A DNA stretch of 64,000 nucleotides from assembly GCA_900539845.1 (NCBI GenBank), contig UQDP01000003.1, positions 99,453 through 163,452 of the forward strand. The letters are read 5' to 3'. The notes beneath the pieces were generated by a model. That model searched no databases. It was not told where the DNA came from and was given only the letters and a program-made list of their open reading frames with translations. Origin of the DNA: an uncultured Oscillospiraceae bacterium (GTDB lineage Bacteria; Bacillota; Clostridia; Oscillospirales; Acutalibacteraceae). The position numbers and the translations under genes are program-made. Shown here one piece after another: positions 26,011 through 35,005 of this stretch (positions within the stretch are counted from its first letter, which is position 1; the number at the start of each line of letters is the position of its first letter).

Positions 26011-27561
26011 TCAAGCCTCTTCGGATGAAGACGGGAGTTCACCTTCAGCCTCGGAACGCTTTTTAATCAGTTCGCCGAGTATTCTCTCATGCTCTTTATC
26101 GGAAAGCGCATATTTCAAAGTCGGAATAGCTGAAAGAATCATGCCGACAGCGATCGGAACCGAAATCAGGAAGAACATGATCATTGCATATTTTCCGTCA
26201 TTATATGTAACGAAGCTTTCGCCGTTTGCAAGCGCCTCGTTCATAACGGCTATATTCTTATCAGAGAAGCCTACGGCTGCATATGCAGCGGACTGAATCA
26301 GCGCCGCTATACCGCCTGCAAGCTTTGTGATAAAGCTCTGACCGGAGAAGAAGATGCCGTCCGGACGTATGCCGGTGTGATATTCCTCATAATCCACACA
26401 ATCGGCAATCATAACAGACTGCATAACATTGATTCCGCCCATTGCAAAGCTTGCGAAGAAGAGAAGAACGCCTGCAACAATTACCCAGCCGATCGTTGTA
26501 AGATTTCCGTCTGCAAGGAAATAGGCAACGATAAGAAGGAAGAACGGAACAGCGCCGCCGATCGAATATGCGTTGTAGATGGATTTATTCTCAAATTTCT
26601 TAGAGAGGATCGGCGTTACAGCCATTGCTATAAACTGACCGGCAAACACACCGATTGCAATGATAGCAATGTTGAGCAGCATCATCCAGTTGATGCCGTC
26701 TTTAAACAGATTCATGAAATCGCCGTTTGCATAATAATATGTTATGAACGACATGGCAACAAGCATAAGAAGCTGAATGGGGCTTCTGAGGATACCTGAA
26801 ATCAGAATCTGGCGGAAAGGTTTGCAAGTCCACATGATCTTAAAGTTTTCTTTCATGCTGCGGCGCTCTTCGGAGCTCTTGACTCTTTCGCGCGTGCCGA
26901 GACCCGCCAGCTCAAACAGCAGTGTGCTGATCACTGTAAGAACAACGACCGTTATGATCCAGCCGTATTTATTAGCGGTATCAAGATCATAGCCCTTTGA
27001 AGTAAACATACTTGAAACAACCTGGGCGATCTGAACAACAAGCACACCGATAGCGCCGACTCCGGCAGCCATACGCGCAAGACCGAGCAACTGACTTCTG
27101 TGATTCTGATCCTCCGTCATAAGGGAAGTGATACCCCAAAGCGGAATATCGCCTACAGTAAACGACATACCCCAGAGTATGTAAGAAACAGCCGCCCAAG
27201 CAATGATGAGTCCCTGCTGGAAAGAGGACTGTGCCTCAACATAGTTTCCGTTAACGAAGCAAAGAATCGTAATGAGACCGATGATCGGCGGAGCAAATAT
27301 AAGATAAGGTCTGCACTTGCCCCATTTACTTTTCGTTCTGTCTACAATAGTGCCCATCATAGGGTCGTTGATGGCATCCCATACACGCGCAACTGTAACG
27401 ATGACACCGATCGCGGCAACAGGAATATAAATTACATACTGCAAATAATAGCTTACCAAGCCCGTTGCAATAATATTGTAAATCATATTTTGCCCGAACA
27501 TACCCGCAAGATACATATTGCGCTCTTTAGGCGTATAGGTTCTTAATTTTCTGCTTTCCAT
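26011..27561 (-). CDS. GPH-family sugar:cation symporter
   Basis: Twelve-helix GPH importer, 516 residues, with an acidic C-terminal tail. The family loop reads ARVWDAINDPMMGTIVDRTKSKWGK near 58; VDYEEYHTGIRPDG near 393 is the second mark. Only moderately like the first symporter in the window, so it is not a recent copy. AGAGGTGA precedes ATG 27561. It has its own promoter; the upstream dehydrogenase is separated by a strong terminator. The substrate is not predictable. Confidence 0.92.
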   Translation of the reverse strand: MESRKLRTYTPKERNMYLAGMFGQNMIYNIIATGLVSYYLQYVIYIPVAAIGVIVTVARVWDAINDPMMGTIVDRTKSKWGKCRPYLIFAPPIIGLITILCFVNGNYVEAQSSFQQGLIIAWAAVSYILWGMSFTVGDIPLWGITSLMTEDQNHRSQLLGLARMAAGVGAIGVLVVQIAQVVSSMFTSKGYDLDTANKYGWIITVVVLTVISTLLFELAGLGTRERVKSSEERRSMKENFKIMWTCKPFRQILISGILRSPIQLLMLVAMSFITYYYANGDFMNLFKDGINWMMLLNIAIIAIGVFAGQFIAMAVTPILSKKFENKSIYNAYSIGGAVPFFLLIVAYFLADGNLTTIGWVIVAGVLLFFASFAMGGINVMQSVMIADCVDYEEYHTGIRPDGIFFSGQSFITKLAGGIAALIQSAAYAAVGFSDKNIAVMNEALANGESFVTYNDGKYAMIMFFLISVPIAVGMILSAIPTLKYALSDKEHERILGELIKKRSEAEGELPSSSEEA

Positions 27562-27647
27562 AAATTCACCTCTTGAAAAAACAAAACCCGCCCGTTCATT
27601 TTATAAGGCGGCAGATGTTTTTCCTTTCATTAATTTTGCCATATAGT

Positions 27648-27676
27648 ATTATAACAGGTTACAAGGTGTAAAACAA
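27648..27676 (-). promoter_or_regulatory. Promoter of GPH symporter gene
   Basis: Minus strand TTGTTT (27676-27671), 17 bp, TATAAT (27653-27648) with TGT before the -10. Confidence 0.7.
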
Positions 27677-27724
27677 TTATTAAAAACATACAAACATGAC
27701 TGCCGTTTGATGTGAATAATGACG

Positions 27725-27754
27725 AAAAAACGGCGCGCGGATGCGCGCCGTTTT
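27725..27754 (-). terminator. Terminator of alcohol dehydrogenase gene
   Basis: CGGCGCGC / GCGCGCCG perfect 8-bp stem with GGAT loop, extended by AAAA/TTTT, and a T-run on the minus strand. Confidence 0.9.
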
Positions 27755-27781
27755 GTAGATGCAGATACAGGTTGCAAAGTA

Positions 27782-28987
27782 TTATGCCATAAAGCGGCGT
27801 ATAACGCTTTCCATATCCTTGTAATCCATAATCCTTGGAACGGGATAGCCCGGATTGCCTTCTTTCAGCGCTCTGGTAATGAGCGTCGGCAGATCCTCTT
27901 CTTTTATCATGTCAAAGGTGGAAGGGATATCCATATCGGCATTGAGCTTTTTAATAGCTTCAATAAACTTCACAGCCTTGTCTGCCTGCGATGAGCCGCT
28001 GATGCCGACTACATCGGCAAGCTTTGCAAGCTGGGGATAGATGCAGCTTCCGTACCACTCAAGCACATACGGCAGAATGACCGCGTTCGCAAGCCCATGA
28101 GGAGTGCCGTAAAGACCGCCGAGGTTATGCGCAATGGCGTGCACATAGCCGACATAGGCACGTGTAAACGCGCAGCCGGCCCAGTATGAGCCTTTGAGCA
28201 TATTTTCCCTTGCTTCATAATCCTTTCCGTTTTTATAAGCCCTTTCAATGTTGTCGAAAATAAGCTTCGTTGCCTTTTCTGCCTGCTCCCTGGTCTGTTT
28301 TGTGTTGCTTCTGCCTATGTAGGCCTCAACAGCATGTGTGAGCGCGTCCATACCTGTTGTCGATGTGATGTGCGGCGGCAGACCTACGGTAAGTTCCGGG
28401 TCAAGCACCGCAAATCTCGGACGAAGACAGATATCGTTGACAGCGTTTTTCTCATGCGTTTCAGGGTCGGTCACAACAGCGGCAACCGTTGTTTCCGAGC
28501 CGGTTCCGGCAGTGGTGGGCACTGCGAAGAACGGCGGCAGCTTTTTGAGTACTTTAAGATAACCCCTCATCTGGCGCACGGTCTTGTTCGGTTTTACAAC
28601 TCTTGCGGCAGCAACTTTTGCGCAGTCCATGGATGAACCGCCGCCGAAAGCGATAAAGCCCTCACAGCCGTTTTGAAGATACATTTCGCGGCACGCCTCA
28701 ATGTTGGGAATAGTGGGATTGGGCTGAACGCCGTCATAAACGACGTATTCAACGCCCGCTTCCGTCAGCTTTTCAAACATCGGATCAAGCAGGTGCAGAC
28801 CCATAAGACCCTTGTCGGTAACAACAAGCACCTTGTTAATGCCCTTGCTCTTAATAAATTCCGGGAGCTTCAGCACAGAGCCTTTGCCTTCAAGAAGATG
28901 CGGCTCAGACCAGTCCAGAAAATTCATGGCAAGTTTGAAAGCACTCTGGTATATACGATACCAGCACTTTTTAATTTCCCAAAGCAT
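27782..28987 (-). CDS. Iron-containing alcohol dehydrogenase
   Basis: NAD(P)H-dependent reductase of the Fe-ADH family; interconverts an alcohol and aldehyde or ketone in fermentation. About 401 residues. The nucleotide loop reads GFIAFGGGSSMDCAKV near 108-123, TTAGTGSE near 155, and the metal-binding His pair lies in HAIAHNLGGLYGTPHG near 268-283. Two ATGs in tandem (28990, 28987); the second has AGGAGG at the usual distance. The substrate may be ethanol, butanol, propanediol or lactaldehyde; not decided. Confidence 0.93.
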   Translation of the reverse strand: MLWEIKKCWYRIYQSAFKLAMNFLDWSEPHLLEGKGSVLKLPEFIKSKGINKVLVVTDKGLMGLHLLDPMFEKLTEAGVEYVVYDGVQPNPTIPNIEACREMYLQNGCEGFIAFGGGSSMDCAKVAAARVVKPNKTVRQMRGYLKVLKKLPPFFAVPTTAGTGSETTVAAVVTDPETHEKNAVNDICLRPRFAVLDPELTVGLPPHITSTTGMDALTHAVEAYIGRSNTKQTREQAEKATKLIFDNIERAYKNGKDYEARENMLKGSYWAGCAFTRAYVGYVHAIAHNLGGLYGTPHGLANAVILPYVLEWYGSCIYPQLAKLADVVGISGSSQADKAVKFIEAIKKLNADMDIPSTFDMIKEEDLPTLITRALKEGNPGYPVPRIMDYKDMESVIRRFMA

Positions 28988-29020
28988 CATTATTCCTCCT
29001 TTTCTATATAATACAGTACT

Positions 29021-29049
29021 ATTTTACTAAAAATCGCCCTGCTTTTCAA
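29021..29049 (-). promoter_or_regulatory. Promoter of alcohol dehydrogenase gene
   Basis: Minus strand TTGAAA (29049-29044), 17 bp, TAAAAT (29026-29021). Confidence 0.7.
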
Positions 29050-29096
29050 GAGCCAAAGAGAAATTATTGAAAACACTTCCAAATAAAGGCGCGATA

Positions 29097-29105
29097 TGTT
29101 ATAAT
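29097..29105 (+). promoter_or_regulatory. Extended -10 element for the sialidase gene
   Basis: TGTTATAAT is an extended -10; no good -35 is placed 17 bp away (CTTCCA at most). Predicted start near 29112, which argues for the later ATG of the gene. Confidence 0.5.
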
Positions 29106-29217
29106 TATCAAAGTGAAAAACAAAAGCAGTACGGTTTTACGCGCGGATCTTCCGCCGAATAACAAAAACGCACAGGCTGTGCCGGCAACGGCTGACAGCC
29201 GGAAAGGCGAACACTTT

Positions 29218-30564
29218 ATGAGCGATGCAAACCTTATTTTCTGCGGCAGCAGCCCGGCTTACCTGAAAGAAGAGCTTACAAAGAACAGCAATGAGGAAAA
29301 CGGCGGTATAGCTTTCAGAATCCCGAGTCTGATCAACGCGAACGGAACTCTGATAGCTGCCATAGACAGAGCCTCGACAGGCGAGGACTGGGGATATATA
29401 GAGCTTGCGATCCGGAGAAGCGAGGACGGAGGAAAGACATGGAGCGCTGTTGAATCTATTGCCGCGCCACCGGCACGGGAAACGAGGATATCGTCAGACT
29501 GTTACGCCTCTGCGTTTTACATAGACCCCTGCATGGCGGTCGCCCCAAACGGAGACGTCATAATGATAGCCGATTTCTGGCCTGAATGTATGGGTCTGCA
29601 CAGGAAAAAGCTGCTTGATAAAAAGAAGATTCCCTACGCTCAGCTAAATGGAAGAATGCGCCCGATCATTTATGACAGGAACGGGAATTTCTATTACATA
29701 GCCGAGGACGGCTCTGTGCTGGACAGTAAAAAGGAAAAGACGGATTATCGGGTCACAGAACCGACCGGTTCTCTCTATCGCAAAGAGGAATATCTTGGTA
29801 ACATCTATCTAAACGGCGCCGTGGGCAAAAATGAGGCGGACGCCGTTACCACGTTCGGAGCGCCTCTCAAAGCGCCGAAAAGATGCTATGTGTTTATGCT
29901 TAGAAGCAGCGACAACGGCAAGACCTGGAGCGCGCCTGTTGACATAACCAATATGATACTCAGCGAGGATGACGGCACGTTTCTCGGCGTTGCGCCCGGC
30001 GTCGGCGTCACAACGGCAGACGGCAGAATCATCATGCCGCTCTACTCAACAAAAAAAGGCGCCGCGTCTATTTACAGCATAGACGACGGCGAGACATGGC
30101 ACAGAATGACAAGGTGCCCGTATTCCGAAAACATAGACGAGTGGCAGATGATCAGCACACCTAACGGGGAAATACTCGGTCTCGGCAGGCAAAAAAGCTT
30201 CGGAAAGACCCCTGTTTCCATCTCCTGCGACGGCTCAAAGACATGGGAAAAGTGCAAAAAGACCGCACTGTACGCACCCAAGTGCCAAAAGAGCGTTATT
30301 ACGGCAAACAGCTATGTATTTTGCTCCCATGCAAGCAAAAAAACCCGAAGCGACGGTGTTCTTTCAATAGGAAAGCTCAGAATGATAAAAGGTAAATATA
30401 TGCATATAGACTGGTTTAAGGATGTGGAGATCAACAAGGGCTTTTTCGCCTATTCCTGCCTTGCACAGATCGACGACGATACGATCGGAATTTTGTATGA
30501 ATCGCAGCCGAGCAGCTATATTGAATTTAAAACATTCAAAATAAGCGAAATCTGTAAAAATTGA
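29218..30564 (+). CDS. Sialidase (BNR-repeat, GH33-like), no signal peptide
   Basis: Releases terminal sialic acid from glycans. 448 residues from ATG 29218. The FRIP arginine motif is at 33-36, followed by four Asp-box repeats: SEDGGKTW, SSDNGKTW, SIDDGETW and SCDGSKTW, a six-blade propeller pattern. GTG 29113 keeps frame but falls at the predicted transcription start and adds low-similarity residues, so ATG 29218 (AAAGG about 10 bases upstream) is preferred. No signal peptide is seen with either start, so it seems cytoplasmic and would need imported sialylated oligosaccharides. No sialic acid catabolic genes (nanA, nanK) are in the window. Confidence 0.87.
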   Translation: MSDANLIFCGSSPAYLKEELTKNSNEENGGIAFRIPSLINANGTLIAAIDRASTGEDWGYIELAIRRSEDGGKTWSAVESIAAPPARETRISSDCYASAFYIDPCMAVAPNGDVIMIADFWPECMGLHRKKLLDKKKIPYAQLNGRMRPIIYDRNGNFYYIAEDGSVLDSKKEKTDYRVTEPTGSLYRKEEYLGNIYLNGAVGKNEADAVTTFGAPLKAPKRCYVFMLRSSDNGKTWSAPVDITNMILSEDDGTFLGVAPGVGVTTADGRIIMPLYSTKKGAASIYSIDDGETWHRMTRCPYSENIDEWQMISTPNGEILGLGRQKSFGKTPVSISCDGSKTWEKCKKTALYAPKCQKSVITANSYVFCSHASKKTRSDGVLSIGKLRMIKGKYMHIDWFKDVEINKGFFAYSCLAQIDDDTIGILYESQPSSYIEFKTFKISEICKN

Positions 30565-30584
30565 AACAAGAAAACTATTTTCTA

Positions 30585-30613
30585 TTGACACATGGTCAAA
30601 TTTGGTATATACT
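30585..30613 (+). promoter_or_regulatory. Promoter of small RNA, with palindromic -35 region
   Basis: TTGACA (30585-30590), 17 bp, TATACT (30608-30613). The -35 is part of a dyad TTGAC-5 bases-GTCAA, which could be a repressor site. Confidence 0.75.
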
Positions 30614-30616
30614 ATC

Positions 30617-30795
30617 ATTGTTAACTGAAACTTGCTTTGCTTTATAAAAATGGATTGCCCAACGGTCAGATAATAAAGCAGAGTAAGCTATAGGTTGGCA
30701 TTCTAGATCAATATTTGCCGTATTTTCAGCAAAAAACGAACAGATTGTAGTCTGCTCAAAAAGGAACAGCTTTCGACAACGGAAGCTGTTTTTTT
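30617..30795 (+). ncRNA. Candidate structured small RNA of unknown class, about 178 nt
   Basis: Strong promoter and intrinsic terminator enclose a sequence without a convincing ORF. Visible structure: P1, CTGAAA (30625-30630) with TTTCAG (30724-30729); stacked P2, 15 bp with two G-U pairs (30631-30645 with 30673-30687); P2 loop TGCCCAAC (30656-30663) can pair with GGTTGGCA (30694-30700), one bulge, forming a pseudoknot; a small hairpin CAGA/TCTG near 30741-30754; terminator stem 30765-30774/30781-30790 plus T-run. The length resembles 6S RNA, but the pseudoknotted 5-prime domain does not look like the open 6S rod. The raiA motif of Clostridia is another class to compare. I cannot assign it. 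Confidence 0.65.
30765..30795 (+). terminator. Terminator of small RNA
   Basis: AACAGCTTTC / GGAAGCTGTT, 10 bp with one G-U pair, loop GACAAC, followed by T5-7. Confidence 0.9.
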
Positions 30796-30827
30796 AATTA
30801 CTTAGACTGTAACCGAAAAAATCGCTC

Positions 30828-30856
30828 TTGAAATACAGTTGAATATGTATTATAAT
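30828..30856 (+). promoter_or_regulatory. Promoter of T-box-pheST
   Basis: TTGAAA (30828-30833), 17 bp, TATAAT (30851-30856), predicted start near 30863. Confidence 0.85.
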
Positions 30857-30862
30857 ATATGG

Positions 30863-31123
30863 CATAAAGAAACGCTGAGACGAAGAAAAGTAGTCCGATA
30901 CATCCTTATCCAGAGAGCGCGGACACGGCTGAAAGCCGCGCAGAGGCATATCGGGTGAAGTTCCCTTCCGAGCGGCCGTGCCGAAAGAAGCAGTAAGCGC
31001 GGACGAAACGAGCCCCGTTACCGGCTCAAAGAGTGTTTGCTTGGATTTTTCTTTGCAAGAATAAGGGTGGTACCGCAGGTAGTAACATACTTGTCCCTGT
31101 TTTACGGGGGCAGGTATTTTTTT
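30863..31123 (+). promoter_or_regulatory. T-box riboswitch for phenylalanine (pheST leader)
   Basis: The T-box core AGGGTGGTACCGC is at 31064-31076; its TGGT binds the tRNA acceptor end. Stem I spans about 30870-30990 with an AGTA internal loop on the 5-prime side, an AGAGAG bulge and an inferred specifier TTC (Phe) at 30961-30963. The terminator is 13 bp with G-U pairs (31087-31099 with 31105-31117) followed by T7. Uncharged tRNA-Phe should stabilise the antiterminator and turn on pheST. Confidence 0.92.
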
Positions 31124-31158
31124 GTTCCCGCAATATGCATTTCAGAAAGGAAGATTTG

Positions 31159-32178
31159 ATGAAGACCCAGCTTGAGGAAATCAGAAACGCCGCGGCGAAA
31201 GCGCTTGAGGGCGCTGAAGCAGCGGAACAGCTTGAAGAGATCAGAATTAAATACCTCGGCAAAAAAGGCGAGCTTACCGCCATCTTGAAGCAGATGGGCA
31301 AGCTTTCGCCGGAGGAGCGACCCGTTATCGGTCAGCTTGCCAATGAGATACGCGCCGACATTGAGGACAAGATCGCCGAAAAAGGCGCGCAGATCAAAAA
31401 GGCGGAGCTTGAAAAAAGGCTGCTCAGCGAAAAGATAGATGTGACCATGCCGGGGAAACAGCCTGAGATCGGTCACAAACACCCCCTGACCATAGTGCTT
31501 GACGAGATTAAGGATATCTTTATGGGAATGGGATTTGACATTGCGGAAGGTCCCGAAGTGGAATACGATTATTACAACTTTGAGGCGTTAAACATTCCCA
31601 AGGATCACCCGGCGCGCGACACACAGGACACATTCTATATTGATGAAAACATCGTTCTGCGCACACAGACCTCGCCTATGCAGATCAGATTCATGGAAAA
31701 CCACGAACCGCCTTTCAGAATGATAGCGCCCGGAAGAGTTTTCCGCTCCGACGCCGTTGACGCCACACACTCCCCTCTCTTTAACCAAATTGAGGGACTT
31801 GTGGTTGACAAGGGCATTTCGATGGCGGATCTTAAAGGCACGCTTGAGACCTTTGCAAAAAGGCTTTACGGCGAAAACACAAAAATCAGGCTCAGACCGC
31901 ACCACTTCCCGTTCACGGAGCCGAGCTGTGAGATAGACGTTTCCTGCTTCAAGTGCGGCGGCAAGGGCTGCCCGATGTGTAAGGGAGAGGGCTGGATAGA
32001 GATACTCGGCGGCGGAATGGTGCACCCCAAGGTGCTCAAAAACGGCGGAGTCGATCCTGAGGAATACAGCGGCTTTGCTTTCGGAATAGGACTTGAAAGA
32101 CTGGTTATGTTCCGTTTCAATATAGACGACATGCGTTTGCTTTTTGAGAATGATCTTAGATTTCTCAGTCAGTTCTAA
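31159..32178 (+). CDS. pheS: Phenylalanine--tRNA ligase alpha subunit
   Basis: Catalytic subunit of the heterotetrameric PheRS. 339 residues from ATG 31159 ([16 protein letters not shown]), usual length; the frame extends upstream through the T-box terminator and that part is not coding. N-terminal coiled coil (1-90), then class II motifs: [17 protein letters not shown] near 108, [11 protein letters not shown] near 150, and [16 protein letters not shown] near 306-321. A Cys-rich insertion ([14 protein letters not shown] near 265) may bind zinc. Confidence 0.98.
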   Translation: MKTQLEEIRNAAAKALEGAEAAEQLEEIRIKYLGKKGELTAILKQMGKLSPEERPVIGQLANEIRADIEDKIAEKGAQIKKAELEKRLLSEKIDVTMPGKQPEIGHKHPLTIVLDEIKDIFMGMGFDIAEGPEVEYDYYNFEALNIPKDHPARDTQDTFYIDENIVLRTQTSPMQIRFMENHEPPFRMIAPGRVFRSDAVDATHSPLFNQIEGLVVDKGISMADLKGTLETFAKRLYGENTKIRLRPHHFPFTEPSCEIDVSCFKCGGKGCPMCKGEGWIEILGGGMVHPKVLKNGGVDPEEYSGFAFGIGLERLVMFRFNIDDMRLLFENDLRFLSQF

Positions 32179-32192
32179 GGGAGGTGCAATAA

Positions 32193-34595
32193 ATGATTTT
32201 ATCCAGAAAATGGCTTGAAGATTACGTTGACACAAAAGATATTTCAAACAAGGAATTCTGCGATGCCATGACTCTTTCCGGCTCCAAGGTCGAGGAATAT
32301 AAAACCGAAGGCAGCGAGCTAGAGAACATCGTTGTGGGCAGAATCGATTCGCTTGAGCGCCATCCCGATTCGGATCACCTGTGGATATGCAATGTGAACA
32401 TCGGCAAAGGCGAGGACGTTCAGATCGTAACCGGCGCGCAAAACCTTTCCGTTGGGGATTACGTGCCCGCAGCGCTTCCCGGCGCAACGGTCTACAACAG
32501 GCACGAGCACTGCCTTGAAAAGATAAAAAAAGGCAAGCTGCGCGGCGTTGAGTCAAACGGTATGCTCTGCTCCTTTGACGAGCTTGGACTCACGCAAAAC
32601 GATTTCCCCTATGCTGCGGCGGACGGAATATTCATTCTCGGTGAAGACTGTGAACGTACACCCGGTCTTGATATCCATGAAGCCATCGGCTACAACGACA
32701 CCTGCGTTGAATTCGAGATAACCTCTAACAGGAGCGACTGTATGTCCGTTACGGGACTTGCGCGCGAGGCTGCGGCAACTTTCGGCAGAGAATTCAGACT
32801 TCATGAGCCCGAGGTAAAACCGGGACACGGCGATGTAAACGATCACCTTAAGGTGCAGATCTTTGAGCCGGACAAATGCTACAGATACTCAGGCGCGGTC
32901 GTTGAGAACGTAAGAGTTAAGGAAAGCCCGCGCTGGCTCAGGGAAAGACTCCGCGCAAGCGGTGTAAGACCGATCAGCAATATCGTTGACATTACAAACT
33001 ACGTAATGCTTGAATACGGCCAGCCCATGCACGCTTTCGACCTGCGTTATTTAGAGGGCAATGAAGTGAACGTAAGAAACGCAAAGAACGGCGAAAAGAT
33101 AACCACGCTTGACGGCGTGGAACGCGAGCTGAATGACACAATGCTTGTGATTGCGGATAAGAATAAGCCGGTCGCTGTTGCCGGAGTTATGGGTGGTGAA
33201 TACAGCGGCATTATGGATGACACCACCACAATCGTATTTGAATCCGCCTGCTTCAACGGAATATCCGTAAGAAGAACGGCAAAAGCGCTCGGTATGAGAA
33301 CCGAAGCTTCAAGCCGATATGAAAAGGAACTTGATCCCGGTGCGACTATGCGAGCGCTTAAAAGAGCGCTTGAGCTTGTGCAGGAACTTGACGCGGGCGA
33401 TGTTGTAAACGGCGTGGAGGATTGCTTTGTAAAACCTAAAGACGAAGTAAAGGTTAAATTTGATTACAAGTGGATAAACGATTTTATAGGTATCGATCTC
33501 AGCGAAGAGGAACAGAAGAAGATACTTGAAAAGATTGAATTCCGCTTTGATGACGACGGCAATATCATTGCGCCGCCGTTCAGAAACGATATTGAGCATA
33601 TTGCCGATATTTCGGAAGAGGTTGCGCGTTTCTACGGCTATCACAATATTCCGAACAGGCAGCTCAGCGGCGTTGCAAACGGCAAACTGACAGACAGCCA
33701 GAAGTTCATCAAATGCATAAACGAAACGCTGATTTCCTGCGGCTGCAGCGAGATATCCACTTTCAGCTTTATAAGCCCAAAAGCTTATGACAGGATTCGC
33801 CTTGCGAAAGACGACGCCAAAAGGAATTCGGTCGTTATCATGAATCCGCTCGGCGAGGACACGAGCATTATGAGAACGACTATACTGCCGTCCATGCTTG
33901 AAGTGCTTGCAAGAAATTACAACCACAAAAACGCGTCGGCAAGCCTGTATGAGATCGGTACCGTATATGAGCCTACGCAGGCAGGAAAGCTGCCCGTCGA
34001 AAAGCAGAAAGCAGTTATTGGGCTTTACGGAAACGCAGCGGATTACTATACACTGAAGGGAATTGTTGAAAAACTGCTTTATACGCTGAATACTGCGGAA
34101 TATGATATCGTACCCGTAAGTGACAATCCCACTTTCCACCCCGGCAGAACCTCCGAATTCAGAATCGGTGATCAGGTTCTCGCCACACTCGGCGAAGTCC
34201 ACCCTGAGGCTGCGGAAAACTACGGAATAGACGAAAGAGTTTATATCGCCGAGATTGATGTGGAAACGGCTTACGAAAACAAAATGGCGGCAAGGACACA
34301 CAAAGCGCTTCCGAAATTCCCCGCCGTAACAAGAGACCTTGCTTTTGTCTGCGACAGAGATATCCCCGTTCTCACTCTTGAAAAAGAGATTCGAGGTGCG
34401 GTCGGCAAAACGCTTGAGAGCGTTAAGCTGTTTGACGTTTACGAGGGCGAACAGATTGAGAGCGGCAAAAAGAGCGTTGCTTTCAATATTCAGATGCGCA
34501 GTGCAGATAAGACGCTTACAGATGAGGAAGCTGACGCTGCCATGAAGCGAATCGTCAAAACGCTCGGCAAAATGGGGATCAGCCTGCGTTCGTAA
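32193..34595 (+). CDS. pheT: Phenylalanine--tRNA ligase beta subunit
   Basis: tRNA-binding and editing subunit of PheRS. 800 residues, usual length. Domain order: B1 with EMAP-type tRNA-binding domain (near 40-150; HPDSDHLWICNVNIG), B3/B4 editing region (near 210-380; VAGVMGGEYSGI), B5 (near 400-470), inactive class II core, and FDX-ACB anticodon-binding domain at the end (KFPAVTRDLAFVCDRDIPV). Starts 14 bases after pheS with a GGGAGG site. Confidence 0.98.
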   Translation: MILSRKWLEDYVDTKDISNKEFCDAMTLSGSKVEEYKTEGSELENIVVGRIDSLERHPDSDHLWICNVNIGKGEDVQIVTGAQNLSVGDYVPAALPGATVYNRHEHCLEKIKKGKLRGVESNGMLCSFDELGLTQNDFPYAAADGIFILGEDCERTPGLDIHEAIGYNDTCVEFEITSNRSDCMSVTGLAREAAATFGREFRLHEPEVKPGHGDVNDHLKVQIFEPDKCYRYSGAVVENVRVKESPRWLRERLRASGVRPISNIVDITNYVMLEYGQPMHAFDLRYLEGNEVNVRNAKNGEKITTLDGVERELNDTMLVIADKNKPVAVAGVMGGEYSGIMDDTTTIVFESACFNGISVRRTAKALGMRTEASSRYEKELDPGATMRALKRALELVQELDAGDVVNGVEDCFVKPKDEVKVKFDYKWINDFIGIDLSEEEQKKILEKIEFRFDDDGNIIAPPFRNDIEHIADISEEVARFYGYHNIPNRQLSGVANGKLTDSQKFIKCINETLISCGCSEISTFSFISPKAYDRIRLAKDDAKRNSVVIMNPLGEDTSIMRTTILPSMLEVLARNYNHKNASASLYEIGTVYEPTQAGKLPVEKQKAVIGLYGNAADYYTLKGIVEKLLYTLNTAEYDIVPVSDNPTFHPGRTSEFRIGDQVLATLGEVHPEAAENYGIDERVYIAEIDVETAYENKMAARTHKALPKFPAVTRDLAFVCDRDIPVLTLEKEIRGAVGKTLESVKLFDVYEGEQIESGKKSVAFNIQMRSADKTLTDEEADAAMKRIVKTLGKMGISLRS

Positions 34596-34651
34596 TAAGT
34601 ACCGTTTTGTGTACGCAAAAGCCCTTTATTTCACTATTTTAAAAATTTTTG

Positions 34652-34680
34652 TTGTAATTGACGTGAATTTTGTATATAAT
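34652..34680 (+). promoter_or_regulatory. Promoter of ireB unit
   Basis: TTGTAA (34652-34657), 17 bp, TATAAT (34675-34680). Confidence 0.65.
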
Positions 34681-34718
34681 GGACTTGTATATAATTCAGC
34701 GGCGGAGGTGACTTTACT

Positions 34719-34964
34719 GTGACAGATAAAACAATGACTTTCAAGCTCGGAGACGACCATGAGGATTATATGAGGGATACGCTTACCCAAGTGTTTGACG
34801 CACTTAAGGAAAAGGGCTACAACCCCATTAACCAGATCGTGGGTTATATCCTTTCCGAAGACCCCACTTATATAACGACGCATAATAACGCGCGCAGCCT
34901 GATCCGCAGAATCGACAGGGATGAGTTATTGGCGGAAATGGTAAAGTCTTATCTTAACACTTGA
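34719..34964 (+). CDS. IreB-family regulatory phosphoprotein (UPF0297)
   Basis: 81 residues, the standard length. In Enterococcus, IreB is phosphorylated by the PASTA kinase IreK and affects cephalosporin resistance; here this role is inferred. Family marks: [20 protein letters not shown] at the start (the phosphorylatable Thr residues lie in TMTF), [20 protein letters not shown] near 41-60 and [19 protein letters not shown]. Start is GTG 34719, placed after GGAGGTGA. In many Firmicutes it is followed by ruvX and a DUF1292 gene; here an uncharacterised gene follows. Confidence 0.95.
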   Translation: MTDKTMTFKLGDDHEDYMRDTLTQVFDALKEKGYNPINQIVGYILSEDPTYITTHNNARSLIRRIDRDELLAEMVKSYLNT

Positions 34965-35005
34965 TCGCCGAAACAGGTCAAATAAATTTAAAAGGAGGGT
35001 TTTCT

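Noticed and set aside
29113..29217. Upstream GTG start for the sialidase
   Set aside because: It coincides with the transcription start predicted from TGTTATAAT and adds residues without similarity; a signal peptide is not gained.
31588..32556. 322-codon frame antisense to pheS/pheT
   Set aside because: Opposes conserved synthetase genes; no recognisable motif.
33309..34301. 330-codon frame antisense to pheT
   Set aside because: Shadow of the beta-subunit gene, no ribosome site or family features.
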